48,388 nt of DNA from positions 1 through 48,388 of the forward strand of contig CADATR010000001.1 of NCBI GenBank assembly GCA_902790885.1. Direction: 5' to 3'. The stretch is from an uncultured Eubacteriales bacterium. Lineage in GTDB: Bacteria; Bacillota_A; Clostridia; Peptostreptococcales; Anaerovoracaceae. The notes under the pieces were generated by a model, which saw only the letters and a list, made by a program, of their open reading frames with translations, was not told the DNA's origin and made no database searches. A program made the translations under genes and the position numbers. Below, piece by piece: positions 30,984 to 39,447 of the stretch. Position 1 is the first letter of the stretch, and the number at the start of each line of letters is the position of its first letter.

Positions 30984-31919
30984 ATGAACAAGAAAGAATT
31001 CTACTATCCTTCAACTGACGGCAAGACTCAGATCCACGCAATAAGATGGGAGCCTGAAGGCAAACCAAAAGCGATCCTGCAGATAATCCACGGCATGGTG
31101 GAGTTCGTCGACAGATATGACGGTTTCGCTTCATATCTTGCCGATCACGGGTATCTGGTTACGGGTGAGGACCACCTCGGCCACGGAGCTTCCGTGCAGT
31201 CCGATGAGTATCACGGATATTTCGGCAAGGAAGGAAACGCATGGGTGATCGCTGATATCCATCACCTCAGGGAGATGATGCAGAAAGAGTATCCTGATCT
31301 TCCTTATCTGATGCTGGGCCACAGCATGGGATCCTTCCTGATCAGGCAGTATATAACAGAAAACGGCGCCGGCTACGCTGACGGGCTTTCGGGCGTCATC
31401 ATCATGGGTACAGGCTGGCAGCCTGCACCTGTGCTCGCGGCTGGCAAGGCCGTGGCAAAGATGCTCGGCATCAACAAGGCGGGCAAGGAGGCAGGCCTTA
31501 TTGACAGGATGTCCTTCGGCTCATATCTGAAGAAGATAAAGAACCCGCGCACCATTTCCGACTGGCTGACAAAAGACGAAAAGATCGTCGACTGGTACAG
31601 GGCACAGCCGTGGTGCACATTCCACTTCTCGCCTAACGCTTATTACCACATGTTCTCCGGCATGCAGAAAGCTCACGATATAGAGCGCATGAAGAAGCTT
31701 CCGGAGGGTCTGCCTATCCTGATCGTATCCGGAGCGGAAGACCCTGTAGGCGCATGGGGAGAGGGCGTACGCAAGACCTTCATGGTTTACAGCGAAAACA
31801 CAAAGTGCGAGGTATCCATAAAGATCTACGACGACGACAGGCATGAGATCCTCAACGAGACCGACAGAGAGCAGGTCTATGCCGACCTGCTGGAGTTCCT
31901 TGACGACTGCATCAGATAG
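30984..31919 (+). CDS. alpha/beta hydrolase, monoacylglycerol-lipase-like (lysophospholipase family)
   Basis: 311 residues from ATG 30984, chosen for GGAGGG just upstream. The triad is visible: nucleophile Ser in LGHSMGS (about 113), Asp in VSGAEDPVG (about 254) and His in DDDRHEIL (about 290); IIHGMVEFVDRYD carries the oxyanion region (HG). This matches serine-aminopeptidase S33/monoacylglycerol lipase proteins acting on lipid esters in the cytosol. Upstream TGTTAAAAT (30914-30922) may be an extended -10 promoter. Confidence 0.88.
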   Translation: MNKKEFYYPSTDGKTQIHAIRWEPEGKPKAILQIIHGMVEFVDRYDGFASYLADHGYLVTGEDHLGHGASVQSDEYHGYFGKEGNAWVIADIHHLREMMQKEYPDLPYLMLGHSMGSFLIRQYITENGAGYADGLSGVIIMGTGWQPAPVLAAGKAVAKMLGINKAGKEAGLIDRMSFGSYLKKIKNPRTISDWLTKDEKIVDWYRAQPWCTFHFSPNAYYHMFSGMQKAHDIERMKKLPEGLPILIVSGAEDPVGAWGEGVRKTFMVYSENTKCEVSIKIYDDDRHEILNETDREQVYADLLEFLDDCIR

Positions 31920-31940
31920 CAGGGGATACGCATATACCGG

Positions 31941-32708
31941 ATGGAATACAGCGCTGCTTTGCTGACCAGAATAATCATCGCTGCCGTAATGGCCATTCTT
32001 TTTGGCAACGGCAGTGTTGTCGCGTTCAATCGCATAAAACCGCGCTGGTTTGAGGACTACGACGAGGATCAGACAGGCGCCTCAGCGGAAGAGCCCCGAA
32101 AGATCCTCCCGCCGAAGCTGCTTGAAGCGGATAACACGGGCCGGCAGAGGCTGCCAAGCAGCCCGTGGAAGTACGCGTTCACCGGATATTTTGCTGTTAC
32201 GGGCATATACCTTGCCATCAGGGGTGGGAGCGTGATGTATGAGATCGCCGTACTGTGCGTGCTGTTCATAGTTCTTGAGATGGCTATATCTGACCAGCTG
32301 TACAGGGTAGTACCCGATGAGTTCAGCATAATGCTTGCCATCTCAGCTGCGGCATTTGTTGAGTATCACGAGAAATGGTGGGAGCCTGCGGCCGGCGCGG
32401 CTCTTGGGCTGGGAATATCCCTGGCTGTGCTGCTTCTGGGGATGGTCCTTTTCAGGAGCGGAAGCATAGGCGGAGCTGACATTAAGTTCTTCACATGCAT
32501 GGGCCTGGTGACAGGCAGGACAGGCATAGCCATCATATACGTGCTTACGACACTGTTCTTTGCCGTGCACTCGGCTATACTGATAGCGGCCGGGAAGGGC
32601 AGCATAAGGGACAGGAATCCGATGCTTCCTTCGGCATGCGCCGCGGTCACGGTGTACTTTCTGTTTCTGTTCAACACGGGAGACATCATTCTTCAGAACC
32701 TTTTCTAA
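31941..32708 (+). CDS. A24 family (type IV prepilin) peptidase
   Basis: 255 residues with seven or so membrane helices. The two catalytic aspartates of the A24 family are seen in AISDQLYRVVPDE (about 117) and IGGADIKFF (GxxD motif, about 178). Such enzymes cleave and may methylate prepilin-like leaders. No type IV pilus genes are in the window, so the substrate may lie elsewhere. Its TAA overlaps the ATG of truA by one base. Confidence 0.82.
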   Translation: MEYSAALLTRIIIAAVMAILFGNGSVVAFNRIKPRWFEDYDEDQTGASAEEPRKILPPKLLEADNTGRQRLPSSPWKYAFTGYFAVTGIYLAIRGGSVMYEIAVLCVLFIVLEMAISDQLYRVVPDEFSIMLAISAAAFVEYHEKWWEPAAGAALGLGISLAVLLLGMVLFRSGSIGGADIKFFTCMGLVTGRTGIAIIYVLTTLFFAVHSAILIAAGKGSIRDRNPMLPSACAAVTVYFLFLFNTGDIILQNLF

Positions 32709-33496
32709 TGGGAAAAAACGTACTCATAAAAATCGAATATGACGGTACAGGATTCCGCGGATGGCAAATACAACCGAATGTCCGCACGGTGCAGGGCGAG
32801 ATAGAGCATGTTCTGAAGTACATCGCCGGCGAGGATGTCCACATACACGGCACGAGTCGCACGGACGCCGGTGTGCATGCTCTCGGGCAGTGCGCCACCT
32901 TTGACTGGAATTCAAACATGCCCGTTGAAAAGCTCCCGGAGGTGATGAACCGCAGGTTCGGAGCAGGAGGCGAGGGCAGAAGCGGTGCTCCCGGAGACAT
33001 ACGCATACTTTCAGCCGAAGTGATGCCGCCTGACTTCCATGCAAGGTATTCATGCACCGGTAAAACCTACAAGTATGTGATAGACAAGACAGGCGACATA
33101 TTCCTTCGAAACCGCGCGTTCCAGTATCCTGGCGCAGCTGATCTCGATATAGCCGCGATGTGTGAGGCAGCATCTCATATCACAGGTACTCACGACTTCA
33201 AGTGCTTTGAGACAGCGGGAGGCACTCCGCGCGAAACGACTGTGCGCACGGTCAGCAGGCTAGATATAAACGATGAAGAAGACTCAATAGTGATAGAGAT
33301 CACTGGCGACGGATTCCTGTATAATATGGTGAGGATAATCACCGGTACGCTTGTGGAGACCGGAGCTGGCAAAAGAACAGCGGACAGCGTCCGCGAAGCC
33401 ATAGAAAGCCTCGACCGCGGCAGGGCCGGATTCACGGCGCCTCCGCAGGGGCTTTACCTGAAAGAGATATATTTCGGAAATACCGACAGGAGATAA
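32708..33496 (+). CDS. truA: tRNA pseudouridine(38-40) synthase TruA
   Basis: 262 residues from ATG 32708, where MGKNVLIKIEYDGTGFRGWQ begins; the open frame extends upstream inside the A24 gene but the family start is here. Catalytic Asp53 lies in GTSRTDAGVHALG; DFHARYSCTGKTYKY and GDGFLYNMVRIITGTL are further family blocks. It isomerises uridines 38-40 in the anticodon arm. Start and stop of the upstream gene overlap (TAATG). Confidence 0.96.
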   Translation: MGKNVLIKIEYDGTGFRGWQIQPNVRTVQGEIEHVLKYIAGEDVHIHGTSRTDAGVHALGQCATFDWNSNMPVEKLPEVMNRRFGAGGEGRSGAPGDIRILSAEVMPPDFHARYSCTGKTYKYVIDKTGDIFLRNRAFQYPGAADLDIAAMCEAASHITGTHDFKCFETAGGTPRETTVRTVSRLDINDEEDSIVIEITGDGFLYNMVRIITGTLVETGAGKRTADSVREAIESLDRGRAGFTAPPQGLYLKEIYFGNTDRR

Positions 33497-33497
33497 A

Positions 33498-34259
33498 TTG
33501 TATAAAGTCAGAATAGACAAATTTGAGGGACCGTTCGACCTTCTTATATACCTTCTCGAGAACGCGAGGATGGATATATACGATATAAAGGTCGCCGAGA
33601 TAACGGAACAGTACATCGGCTATCTCAAGGAGATGGAAGAGCTCAATGTAGAGGTCGATACTGAGTTTATTGTGCTCGCTGCAGTCCTTATACGGCTCAA
33701 ATCGCGCATGCTTCTGCCTAGGATCAACGAGGCCGGAGAGGTCGAGATAATAGAGGATCCGAGGATCGAGCTCAGAGGAAGGCTGCTCGACTACATGCGC
33801 ATAAAGAAGGCGGCTGAGATCCTCATGGCTGCGGAGGAGTATAACCTCGCGGTCCATGAAAAGCCGGCTGAAGACATGTCAGTATACCTGGAGAATCCTG
33901 AAGAGATACTGCAGGTGAGCGACGAGCAGATGGTCAACGCCTTCATTCAGTTCCTCACACGCAAGAGGAAGATAGAGGAGGTCACAAGGCGTTACAGCAG
34001 GGTGCGCCGCCGCAAGGAGACCATAGAGACACGCATCAGTGAAATGACTGAGATCCTCGAAAGAAAGTTCAGTGAAGGAAACGGCAGAGTGTCATTCAGC
34101 GAACTGCTGCCCGAGAAGCCGGACAGATACGACGTCACGCTCAGTTTCATGTCGCTGCTCTCGATGATAAGGAACCAGGGCTATGACGCGGAGCAGACCG
34201 AGAATTTCGGCGCTATAACAGTAATAAAGAAGAGGGAGACCGCAGATGTACAGCAATAA
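33498..34259 (+). CDS. scpA: segregation and condensation protein ScpA
   Basis: 253 residues from a TTG start one base after the truA stop, with AGGAGA upstream. Kleisin family: FEGPFDLLIYLLENARMDIYDI at the N-terminus and a C-terminal winged helix (RVSFSELLPE ... FMSLLSMIRNQG). It bridges the heads of SMC and works with ScpB to organise the chromosome. Overlaps scpB by 14 bases. Confidence 0.96.
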   Translation: MYKVRIDKFEGPFDLLIYLLENARMDIYDIKVAEITEQYIGYLKEMEELNVEVDTEFIVLAAVLIRLKSRMLLPRINEAGEVEIIEDPRIELRGRLLDYMRIKKAAEILMAAEEYNLAVHEKPAEDMSVYLENPEEILQVSDEQMVNAFIQFLTRKRKIEEVTRRYSRVRRRKETIETRISEMTEILERKFSEGNGRVSFSELLPEKPDRYDVTLSFMSLLSMIRNQGYDAEQTENFGAITVIKKRETADVQQ

Positions 34260-34830
34260 AACGATGAAATCAGCTCTCGAGACAATGATGTTCATGTGGG
34301 GCGAGCCACTCGAAGTAAAAGACGCGGCTGAGGTGCTCGAAGCGGATAAGAACATCATAAGAGGACTCTTCAAAGAGCTGCAGGCAGAATATGAGCAGGA
34401 GGGAAGAGGCATCAGGATACGGCAGGCAGATGATTCGTTCGGCTTTGTCACCCTGGCAGATAACGACATCTTCCTCAAAAAACTGTGCACTCCGGTAAGG
34501 GTAAGAAGACTTTCACAGGCCGCCCTCGAGGTGCTCGCCATAATCGCCTACAGGCAGCCGGTAACAAGATCGGAGATCGACTCCATAAGAGGCATCAAGA
34601 GCGAGAGAGTTATCGACGGACTCATCGACAAGGATCTCATAGAGGTGTCCGGAAGATCGGAGGGTGTGGGAAGGCCTTTGCTGTACTCGACAACAAAGGA
34701 GTTCCTTAAAAAGTTCGGATTTGCCTCGCTCAAGGACCTTCCTGAGGTGCCTGAGTATGAGGAGATGAGACGTGATCGTGAAGAGGAAGGCTATGGACAG
34801 ATAGCCATAGATTTTGAGGAAAAGGAATGA
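34246..34830 (+). CDS. scpB: segregation and condensation protein ScpB
   Basis: 194 residues, two tandem winged helices. Family blocks: LETMMFMWGEPLEVKDAAEVL, LSQAALEVLAIIAYRQPVTR, IRGIKSERVIDGLIDKDLI and GRPLLYSTTKEFLKKFG. Binds ScpA in the SMC complex. Overlaps scpA by 14 bases and rluB by four (ATGA), so the three are translationally coupled. Confidence 0.96.
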   Translation: MYSNKTMKSALETMMFMWGEPLEVKDAAEVLEADKNIIRGLFKELQAEYEQEGRGIRIRQADDSFGFVTLADNDIFLKKLCTPVRVRRLSQAALEVLAIIAYRQPVTRSEIDSIRGIKSERVIDGLIDKDLIEVSGRSEGVGRPLLYSTTKEFLKKFGFASLKDLPEVPEYEEMRRDREEEGYGQIAIDFEEKE

Positions 34831-35534
34831 GAATAAACCAGTACATAGCTTCGGCGGGCGTCACAAGCCGCCGCAAGGCAGATGAATACATAGCGGACGG
34901 CAGGGTAAAGGTGAACGGCGCTGTCCTTACATCACCGGGATATCATGTGGAAGACGGAGACATCGTTGAGGTAGACGGAGTGAGGATAGCTCCGGCGGAC
35001 CGAAAGGTGTATTACCTGCTCAACAAGCCTGCCGGCTATGTGACATCGACGGCAGACAAGGAGGGAAGGCCTCTGGTCACAGAGCTTGTCCCTGATGAGG
35101 TGAGGGTGTTTCCCGTAGGCAGGCTCGATCTCAATACGACCGGTCTGCTTATACTTACAAATGACGGAGATCTGTCAAACAGGCTCATGCACCCGTCCCA
35201 TGAGCTCAGCAAGAGATATCTTGTAAGAGCGCAGGGCATAGTGACCAGGGCTGAGGCGGCAATGCTCGAGAAAGGCGTGGATATCGGAGGCTTTGTTACA
35301 TCTCCGGCCGAAGTGCATCTTCTGAAGCACGACCGCAATTCGACTGTTGCTGAAATAGTTATACATGAAGGCAAAAACCGGCAGGTGCGCCGCATGTTCA
35401 AGGCGGTGGGTCATCCTGTGCTGGAGCTCTGCCGTACAGGGATAGGAAATCTCGAGATAGGCAGGCTGGCCGTGGGACAGTGCCGCAGGCTCAGCCCGGC
35501 CGAGGTGGAGAGCCTCAGAAAGGCAGCAAGATAA
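34827..35534 (+). CDS. rluB: 16S/23S rRNA pseudouridine synthase RluB/RsuA family
   Basis: 235 residues: an S4 RNA-binding domain (MRINQYIASAGVTSRRKADE, about 1-60) followed by the catalytic domain with Asp in VGRLDLNTTGLLILTNDGDL (about 99) and EGKNRQVRRMFKAVGH. Placement after scpAB is typical of RluB in Firmicutes, modifying 23S rRNA near 2605. RsuA-like activity cannot be ruled out. Confidence 0.93.
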   Translation: MRINQYIASAGVTSRRKADEYIADGRVKVNGAVLTSPGYHVEDGDIVEVDGVRIAPADRKVYYLLNKPAGYVTSTADKEGRPLVTELVPDEVRVFPVGRLDLNTTGLLILTNDGDLSNRLMHPSHELSKRYLVRAQGIVTRAEAAMLEKGVDIGGFVTSPAEVHLLKHDRNSTVAEIVIHEGKNRQVRRMFKAVGHPVLELCRTGIGNLEIGRLAVGQCRRLSPAEVESLRKAAR

Positions 35535-35540
35535 AACATA

Positions 35541-35585
35541 CCCGGAAGCAGATCATCGATCGCTTCCGGGTAATTATGTTTTTTG
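35541..35585. terminator. terminator between rluB and the convergent kinase-like gene
   Basis: Nine-bp perfect stem (CCCGGAAGC / GCTTCCGGG) with a 12-nt loop, then TAATTATGTTTTTT on the forward strand. On the reverse strand the same stem is followed by TATGTTTTAT, so it may work both ways. Confidence 0.8.
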
Positions 35586-36254
35586 TCAGAAGGACGGCTC
35601 ATCGGCTGCAGCTTCGGCCAGATCTGACATGAGGTCTTTATCCTTGCCGCCCTTTATATACGCTTCGATTATGTCTACTGCACCTTCGACTCCTGCGCGG
35701 CTCGTGTTGATCAGAAGGTCGTATTCATCGCGGCCGCCCCATTTGTTGTCGGTATAGAACTCATAATACCTGCGGCGCTGCTTGTCTATGTTCCTTACCT
35801 GACGCTCCACAGTCGTAAGGTCGTAGAGGTTTTCAGGCTCCATGGTGTTGTGGATCTGGAGCTTTCTTCTCACCCTTTCCTCGAACGGCGCGAAGAGGAA
35901 TATGCTGACGTGACGCTCGTCTGAGAGTATGTAATCAGCCGCGCGTCCTACTATCACACAGCTTCCTTCAGCGGCGATCTCACGGATTATGTTGAATTCC
36001 TCCTCCTGCACCTTGGCGAAAGGCGAGGTCTGGAACGAGTCAAAGCCTGTGAAAAGGGCGCTGAATGAATAATCCGGAGCCTTCTCGTCGTTTTCACGTA
36101 TGTATTCCGCGTTGTAACCTGTGCTTTCCGCAGCGCGGGCGATGATCTCTTCGTCGTAGAAAGCGACTCCGAGCCTGTCGGCGAGACGCTTTGCGACTTC
36201 GTGACCGCCGCTTCCGAATTCTCTGTCTATAGTTACGATGATCTTATCGTCCAT
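35586..36254 (-). CDS. cytidylate kinase-like family protein
   Basis: 222 residues. P-loop-like GSGGHEVAKRLADRLG (about 15-30) preceded by ITIDREF, then FYDEEIIARAAESTGY and GSCVIVGRAADYIL, the pattern of the cytidylate-kinase-like family (AAA-type nucleoside/nucleotide kinases) common in Clostridia beside other housekeeping genes. The phosphate acceptor is unknown; true CMP kinase (Cmk) is usually a separate gene. AAGGAGG ribosome site upstream. Confidence 0.85.
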   Translation of the reverse strand: MDDKIIVTIDREFGSGGHEVAKRLADRLGVAFYDEEIIARAAESTGYNAEYIRENDEKAPDYSFSALFTGFDSFQTSPFAKVQEEEFNIIREIAAEGSCVIVGRAADYILSDERHVSIFLFAPFEERVRRKLQIHNTMEPENLYDLTTVERQVRNIDKQRRRYYEFYTDNKWGGRDEYDLLINTSRAGVEGAVDIIEAYIKGGKDKDLMSDLAEAAADEPSF

Positions 36255-36303
36255 TTCTATCCTCCTTTTTTCGGTAAGTTTATTTTACCACGCAAACGGG
36301 TGT

Positions 36304-37533
36304 TTAGGAGCGGATTTCTTTGATGAAAGCGTCCATGTCGGAATTGGAAGGGAAGATGGCTCTTGCGTTATCATCGCGGCCTCCGCCTTTGCCGCCGAAT
36401 TTCTTTGCGTTTTCCTTTACTATAGCTCCGCATTTCCGTTCTTCAGCTGATGACAGGAGCAGGCATGTATGGGACTCAAGCTGCCTGAGTATAAGGAAGA
36501 GTCCCGGCACTTCGTTGATGACTGAAAATCCCAGCTTGAGAAGATCGTCAGGACTCAGGATGTCTGAGCTGCAGACATAGCCTGCTGCGCCGGCATCTCC
36601 GATATCCGCGAGTATCTTTTCTTTTTCCGAATCCTTAACATAGGCAGTCATTCCGGCGAGCCTGGCCTTGAGAGCCGAGATGCTCTCTGCTTCGGCATCG
36701 AGTCTGCCCAAAAGATCTGCAGGGGCGCATGAGTAGCGTCTTGCGGCCTCGGCGAGTATCCCTGAATCCGCGCTGAGCTTATTGAAAGCGGCCTTTCCGC
36801 AGTCGAAGTAGATACGGGTCATGCCCTTGTTAGGCTCGCTTTTGTAGATCGCGAGCAGGCCGACTTCTGATGAGCGGGCAGGGTGAGTGCCGCAGCACGC
36901 GATGCAGTCATACGGATCATCGAGGTCTCCGACTGTCACTACGGATACTCTGCCATCGTGAGGCACCTTCTTGCGCACCGGAAGTGCGAGAGAGGACTCG
37001 TAGTCTTCGAACCAGGTCACAGTCACGGGAAGGTCGGCCCAGATGGCTTCATTTACCGTGCGCTCCGCGAGAGCGAGCTCGTCATCAGTCAGAATGCGTC
37101 CGCCGAGATCGATGTCTATGGTGATGTAGTCTTCGCCCATGTGGAATCCCTTGTTGACTCCGCCGAAGAGTGTATCCATGGTGCCGCTCAGCATGTGCTC
37201 GCCGCAGTGGCGCTGCATGTTGCGGAAACGAAGATCCCAGTCTATGCTGAGCCTGACCCTGTCTCCCTCGCTGAAAGTGCCGGCAGGGGCGTCGGTGGTA
37301 TGCCACACATCTCCTGTGAGAGATTCGTCAAAGGCACGGGTCACGGCAAAGGTCTGTCCGGAGCCGGCAAGGTACACACTGCCGGTGTCAGAAGGCTGCC
37401 CGCCGCCCTCCGGATAGAAAACCGATGTGTCGCAGGCAAAGACGGCAAAGCCGTTCTTTTCGCGCACGGCGGTGATCACAGCATCGTTTTCCACTGCATA
37501 GGGATCAGTCTGGTATATTCTTTTTGTCTGCAT
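36304..37533 (-). CDS. alanyl-tRNA editing protein AlaX-like, with DHHA1 domain
   Basis: 409 residues. The N-terminal half has the AlaRS editing fold: FYPEGGGQPSDTG, zinc ligands in HCGEHMLSG and CGTHPARSSEVG. A coiled-coil middle (about 275-310) leads to a DHHA1 domain ending GGKGGGRDDNARAIFPS. There is no synthetase catalytic core, so it acts in trans to hydrolyse mischarged Ala-tRNA, typically Ser-tRNA(Ala). AlaX proteins with DHHA1 are the long form. Start ATG with GAAAGGA upstream. Confidence 0.88.
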   Translation of the reverse strand: MQTKRIYQTDPYAVENDAVITAVREKNGFAVFACDTSVFYPEGGGQPSDTGSVYLAGSGQTFAVTRAFDESLTGDVWHTTDAPAGTFSEGDRVRLSIDWDLRFRNMQRHCGEHMLSGTMDTLFGGVNKGFHMGEDYITIDIDLGGRILTDDELALAERTVNEAIWADLPVTVTWFEDYESSLALPVRKKVPHDGRVSVVTVGDLDDPYDCIACCGTHPARSSEVGLLAIYKSEPNKGMTRIYFDCGKAAFNKLSADSGILAEAARRYSCAPADLLGRLDAEAESISALKARLAGMTAYVKDSEKEKILADIGDAGAAGYVCSSDILSPDDLLKLGFSVINEVPGLFLILRQLESHTCLLLSSAEERKCGAIVKENAKKFGGKGGGRDDNARAIFPSNSDMDAFIKEIRS

Positions 37534-37843
37534 TTAAGATCCTTTCTGATGTTTCACGCGTTTCACAAAATCGAACAAAAATCGGATTTGCAAAAGTCCC
37601 AAAATATGTGGATAAATCCTGTTGACACAAGGAAAAAATCGTTACAAAGACTGAAATTTCAACGTTTTCAGCTTTGAAGTTTTCCACATGCATAAGTGGA
37701 AAAGATTGTATACGATTTTTTGAAACTTTGTGGAAAAGTCGCAAACCATATAAATTAAAGGCATTCCTGTTTTGTTGAAAAAAAGTGCGTAAAAATCGAA
37801 CAAAATGTGAAGACGCGGTTTTTTGTATTTTTAAAAATCCTGT
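37534..37843. promoter_or_regulatory. 310-bp AT-rich gap with DnaA-like boxes and short repeats
   Basis: Contents: a perfect DnaA box on the reverse strand (37607-37615); two 8-of-9 boxes, TTTTCCACA at 37680-37688 (forward) and 37729-37737 (reverse); an inverted repeat TTTTCCAC / GTGGAAAA at 37680-37703; direct repeats of GTTTCAC at 37551 and 37560; and a 14-bp direct repeat AAAATCGAACAAAA near 37567 and 37792. A reverse-strand TACAAT (37710-37705) between the boxes could be the -10 of the AlaX-like gene. Confidence 0.6.
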
Positions 37844-39136
37844 TCAGTCGCCCTCAGGTTCGACCATATCCTCAAACATGGCTCCGGCTGCTCCGCACAG
37901 AGTCTGGAATACAGGAGTGTCCAGACGGTACCTTCCTTTTGTGCTTATAAAAGGTGCGTACATGGAAAAAACAGCGGCGTCATCGAGCATCGAGATGTAC
38001 CTGAGATCGTTGCTCATCAGTATCAGCTCGCCCGCTATGGAAAGCAGGGCAAAGCCGTAGACATCATCGTTGAGCTTGTACGAAGCTGTATCCACATGCG
38101 AGTTGTCTCCCTTGTATGCCGTATACAGCCAGCCGTTAGGGACCGCCATCTGAGTGGAGTTGGCGAACAGGCTTATATACTTCGGATCGAAGCCTCTCAT
38201 CATTTCGTCCTTGCAGTCGAATACGGTGAGGAACTCCGAGCGGCGGATCTGCAGAGCCGCCTCATAATCGGAGAGTTTTATCATGGAGCCTACCTTTATA
38301 TCCGTGATCAGCGGATTTTTGGCCCGGTGGTTTCCGTTCAGCCATATTACCAGAGTGTAGTGATAATACGCATCTCTGGCGAGGGTGGTCAGACGGCAGC
38401 GGAAAGGGAATGAAAGACCGTCCGCCGGCGGATCTTTCTTTCTGTCGCTTCTTTCTATATCGCACTTGATAAGAGTCTGTATTCCCGGCCCGGTAAGATC
38501 GCACTCGCAAAGTTCTTCCATGCGCATTGATGAAAGGTACGAGGCGGCGTCGAGGTCGTTGTCCACCATTCTCATGATGAAGTAATTTATCGTTTCATAG
38601 GCGGAGAGCTTCAGAGGCGATGTGCACTCGATCGCATCCCTGGTGCTGCAGTCTGCCGAGGTGATGCCCTCGCAGTTCAGTGCATCCTGCATAAGGCTGA
38701 GACGCATCCTGGCATAGGCGCGGAATGCGCGGTTCTCTTCGCTGTCATACTCGCGAGAGAAATCCTCGGAAGCGAGCGGCAGGGCGTCTTCGATCAGCCT
38801 GAGCATGCAGGCCGCGTCTATGCTGTCGGTCTTGCCGCCCATGACATAGACGAAGTGGTTCCACAGGGCGTTCATCTCTTCCTTCTTGTCAGCGAAGTCT
38901 TCGCTGCCCGGTGTGCAGATGAACTCCTGATACTCATCGATGCCGTATTCGGAGTAATCCAGGTGGATCACCTGATACATGCGCTCGCGTCTGTCAGTTT
39001 TGCTTCTCCAGGTCACTTTAAGAGCAACGACTCCCATAAGCCTGGTGCATACCGCCCGGCAGGTCTCGAAGTCGAATTCCCTGAAGTGATCATATTTATC
39101 TGATTTTTTACCATATATAAGTTTGAGTTCAGCCAT
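37844..39136 (-). CDS. protein of unknown function
   Basis: 430 residues from ATG 39136 (MAELKLIYGKKSDKYDHFRE); an ATG ten codons upstream is an alternative. Soluble, acidic, no membrane segment or signal peptide, several scattered Cys. Phrases such as EYQEFICTPGSEDFADKKEEMNAL (read in parts) and VWSMY-like blocks match nothing I recognise. It lies alone between the DnaA-box gap and the metK riboswitch region, transcribed away from metK. There is no ribosome site; TATACT sits six bases before the ATG, which would make the mRNA leaderless. I cannot assign a function. Confidence 0.7.
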   Translation of the reverse strand: MAELKLIYGKKSDKYDHFREFDFETCRAVCTRLMGVVALKVTWRSKTDRRERMYQVIHLDYSEYGIDEYQEFICTPGSEDFADKKEEMNALWNHFVYVMGGKTDSIDAACMLRLIEDALPLASEDFSREYDSEENRAFRAYARMRLSLMQDALNCEGITSADCSTRDAIECTSPLKLSAYETINYFIMRMVDNDLDAASYLSSMRMEELCECDLTGPGIQTLIKCDIERSDRKKDPPADGLSFPFRCRLTTLARDAYYHYTLVIWLNGNHRAKNPLITDIKVGSMIKLSDYEAALQIRRSEFLTVFDCKDEMMRGFDPKYISLFANSTQMAVPNGWLYTAYKGDNSHVDTASYKLNDDVYGFALLSIAGELILMSNDLRYISMLDDAAVFSMYAPFISTKGRYRLDTPVFQTLCGAAGAMFEDMVEPEGD

Positions 39137-39227
39137 GCATACAGTATAACAGATAAGCGGAGGCATACGCCATATGCCATTCCGCGGCAGCTGCGTGCCA
39201 GCATTTCAAAAGCGCGGCGGATAGTCC

Positions 39228-39255
39228 TTGACTTTAGTTTTTGCGGGAATATAAT
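39228..39255 (+). promoter_or_regulatory. promoter of metK
   Basis: TTGACT (39228-39233), 16-bp spacer, TATAAT (39250-39255). Transcription would start near 39262, just where the riboswitch begins. Between the reverse-strand start at 39136 and this promoter nothing else is recognised. Confidence 0.8.
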
Positions 39256-39263
39256 TGATTTGT

Positions 39264-39371
39264 CCTTATGAAGAGCGGGCGAGGGAATGGGCCCTGAGAC
39301 CCCGCGGCAACCTCACAGGAAGTGAAGGTGCCAATTCCCACGGGGTAAAGGCCATACCCCGGCAGATGAGG
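39264..39371 (+). promoter_or_regulatory. SAM-I (S-box) riboswitch
   Basis: The conserved S-box core is present: CTTATGAAGAG at the 5' side of P1, GAGGGA...GGCCCTGA, the kink-turn with CGGCAACC, then AAGGTGCCAATTCCC and GATGAGG closing P1 (39264-39269 pairs with 39366-39371). It binds S-adenosylmethionine and, with the terminator just downstream, shuts off metK when SAM is plentiful. Confidence 0.95.
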
Positions 39372-39380
39372 ATGTCAGGT

Positions 39381-39413
39381 TCTCTCTGCATGCGGCAGAG
39401 GGATCTTTTTGTT
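39381..39413 (+). terminator. riboswitch-controlled terminator upstream of metK
   Basis: TCTCTCTGC pairs with GCAGAGGGA (one GU), followed by TCTTTTTGTTT. The 5' flank GATGTCAGG could compete with riboswitch P1, as expected for an S-box switch. Confidence 0.85.
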
Positions 39414-39447
39414 TGGCCGGTATTAAGTGAAAGGACTATTGATAATA

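Noticed and set aside
37550..37567. A true parS site
   Set aside because: The second half is a direct instead of an inverted repeat and only 12 of 16 positions fit.
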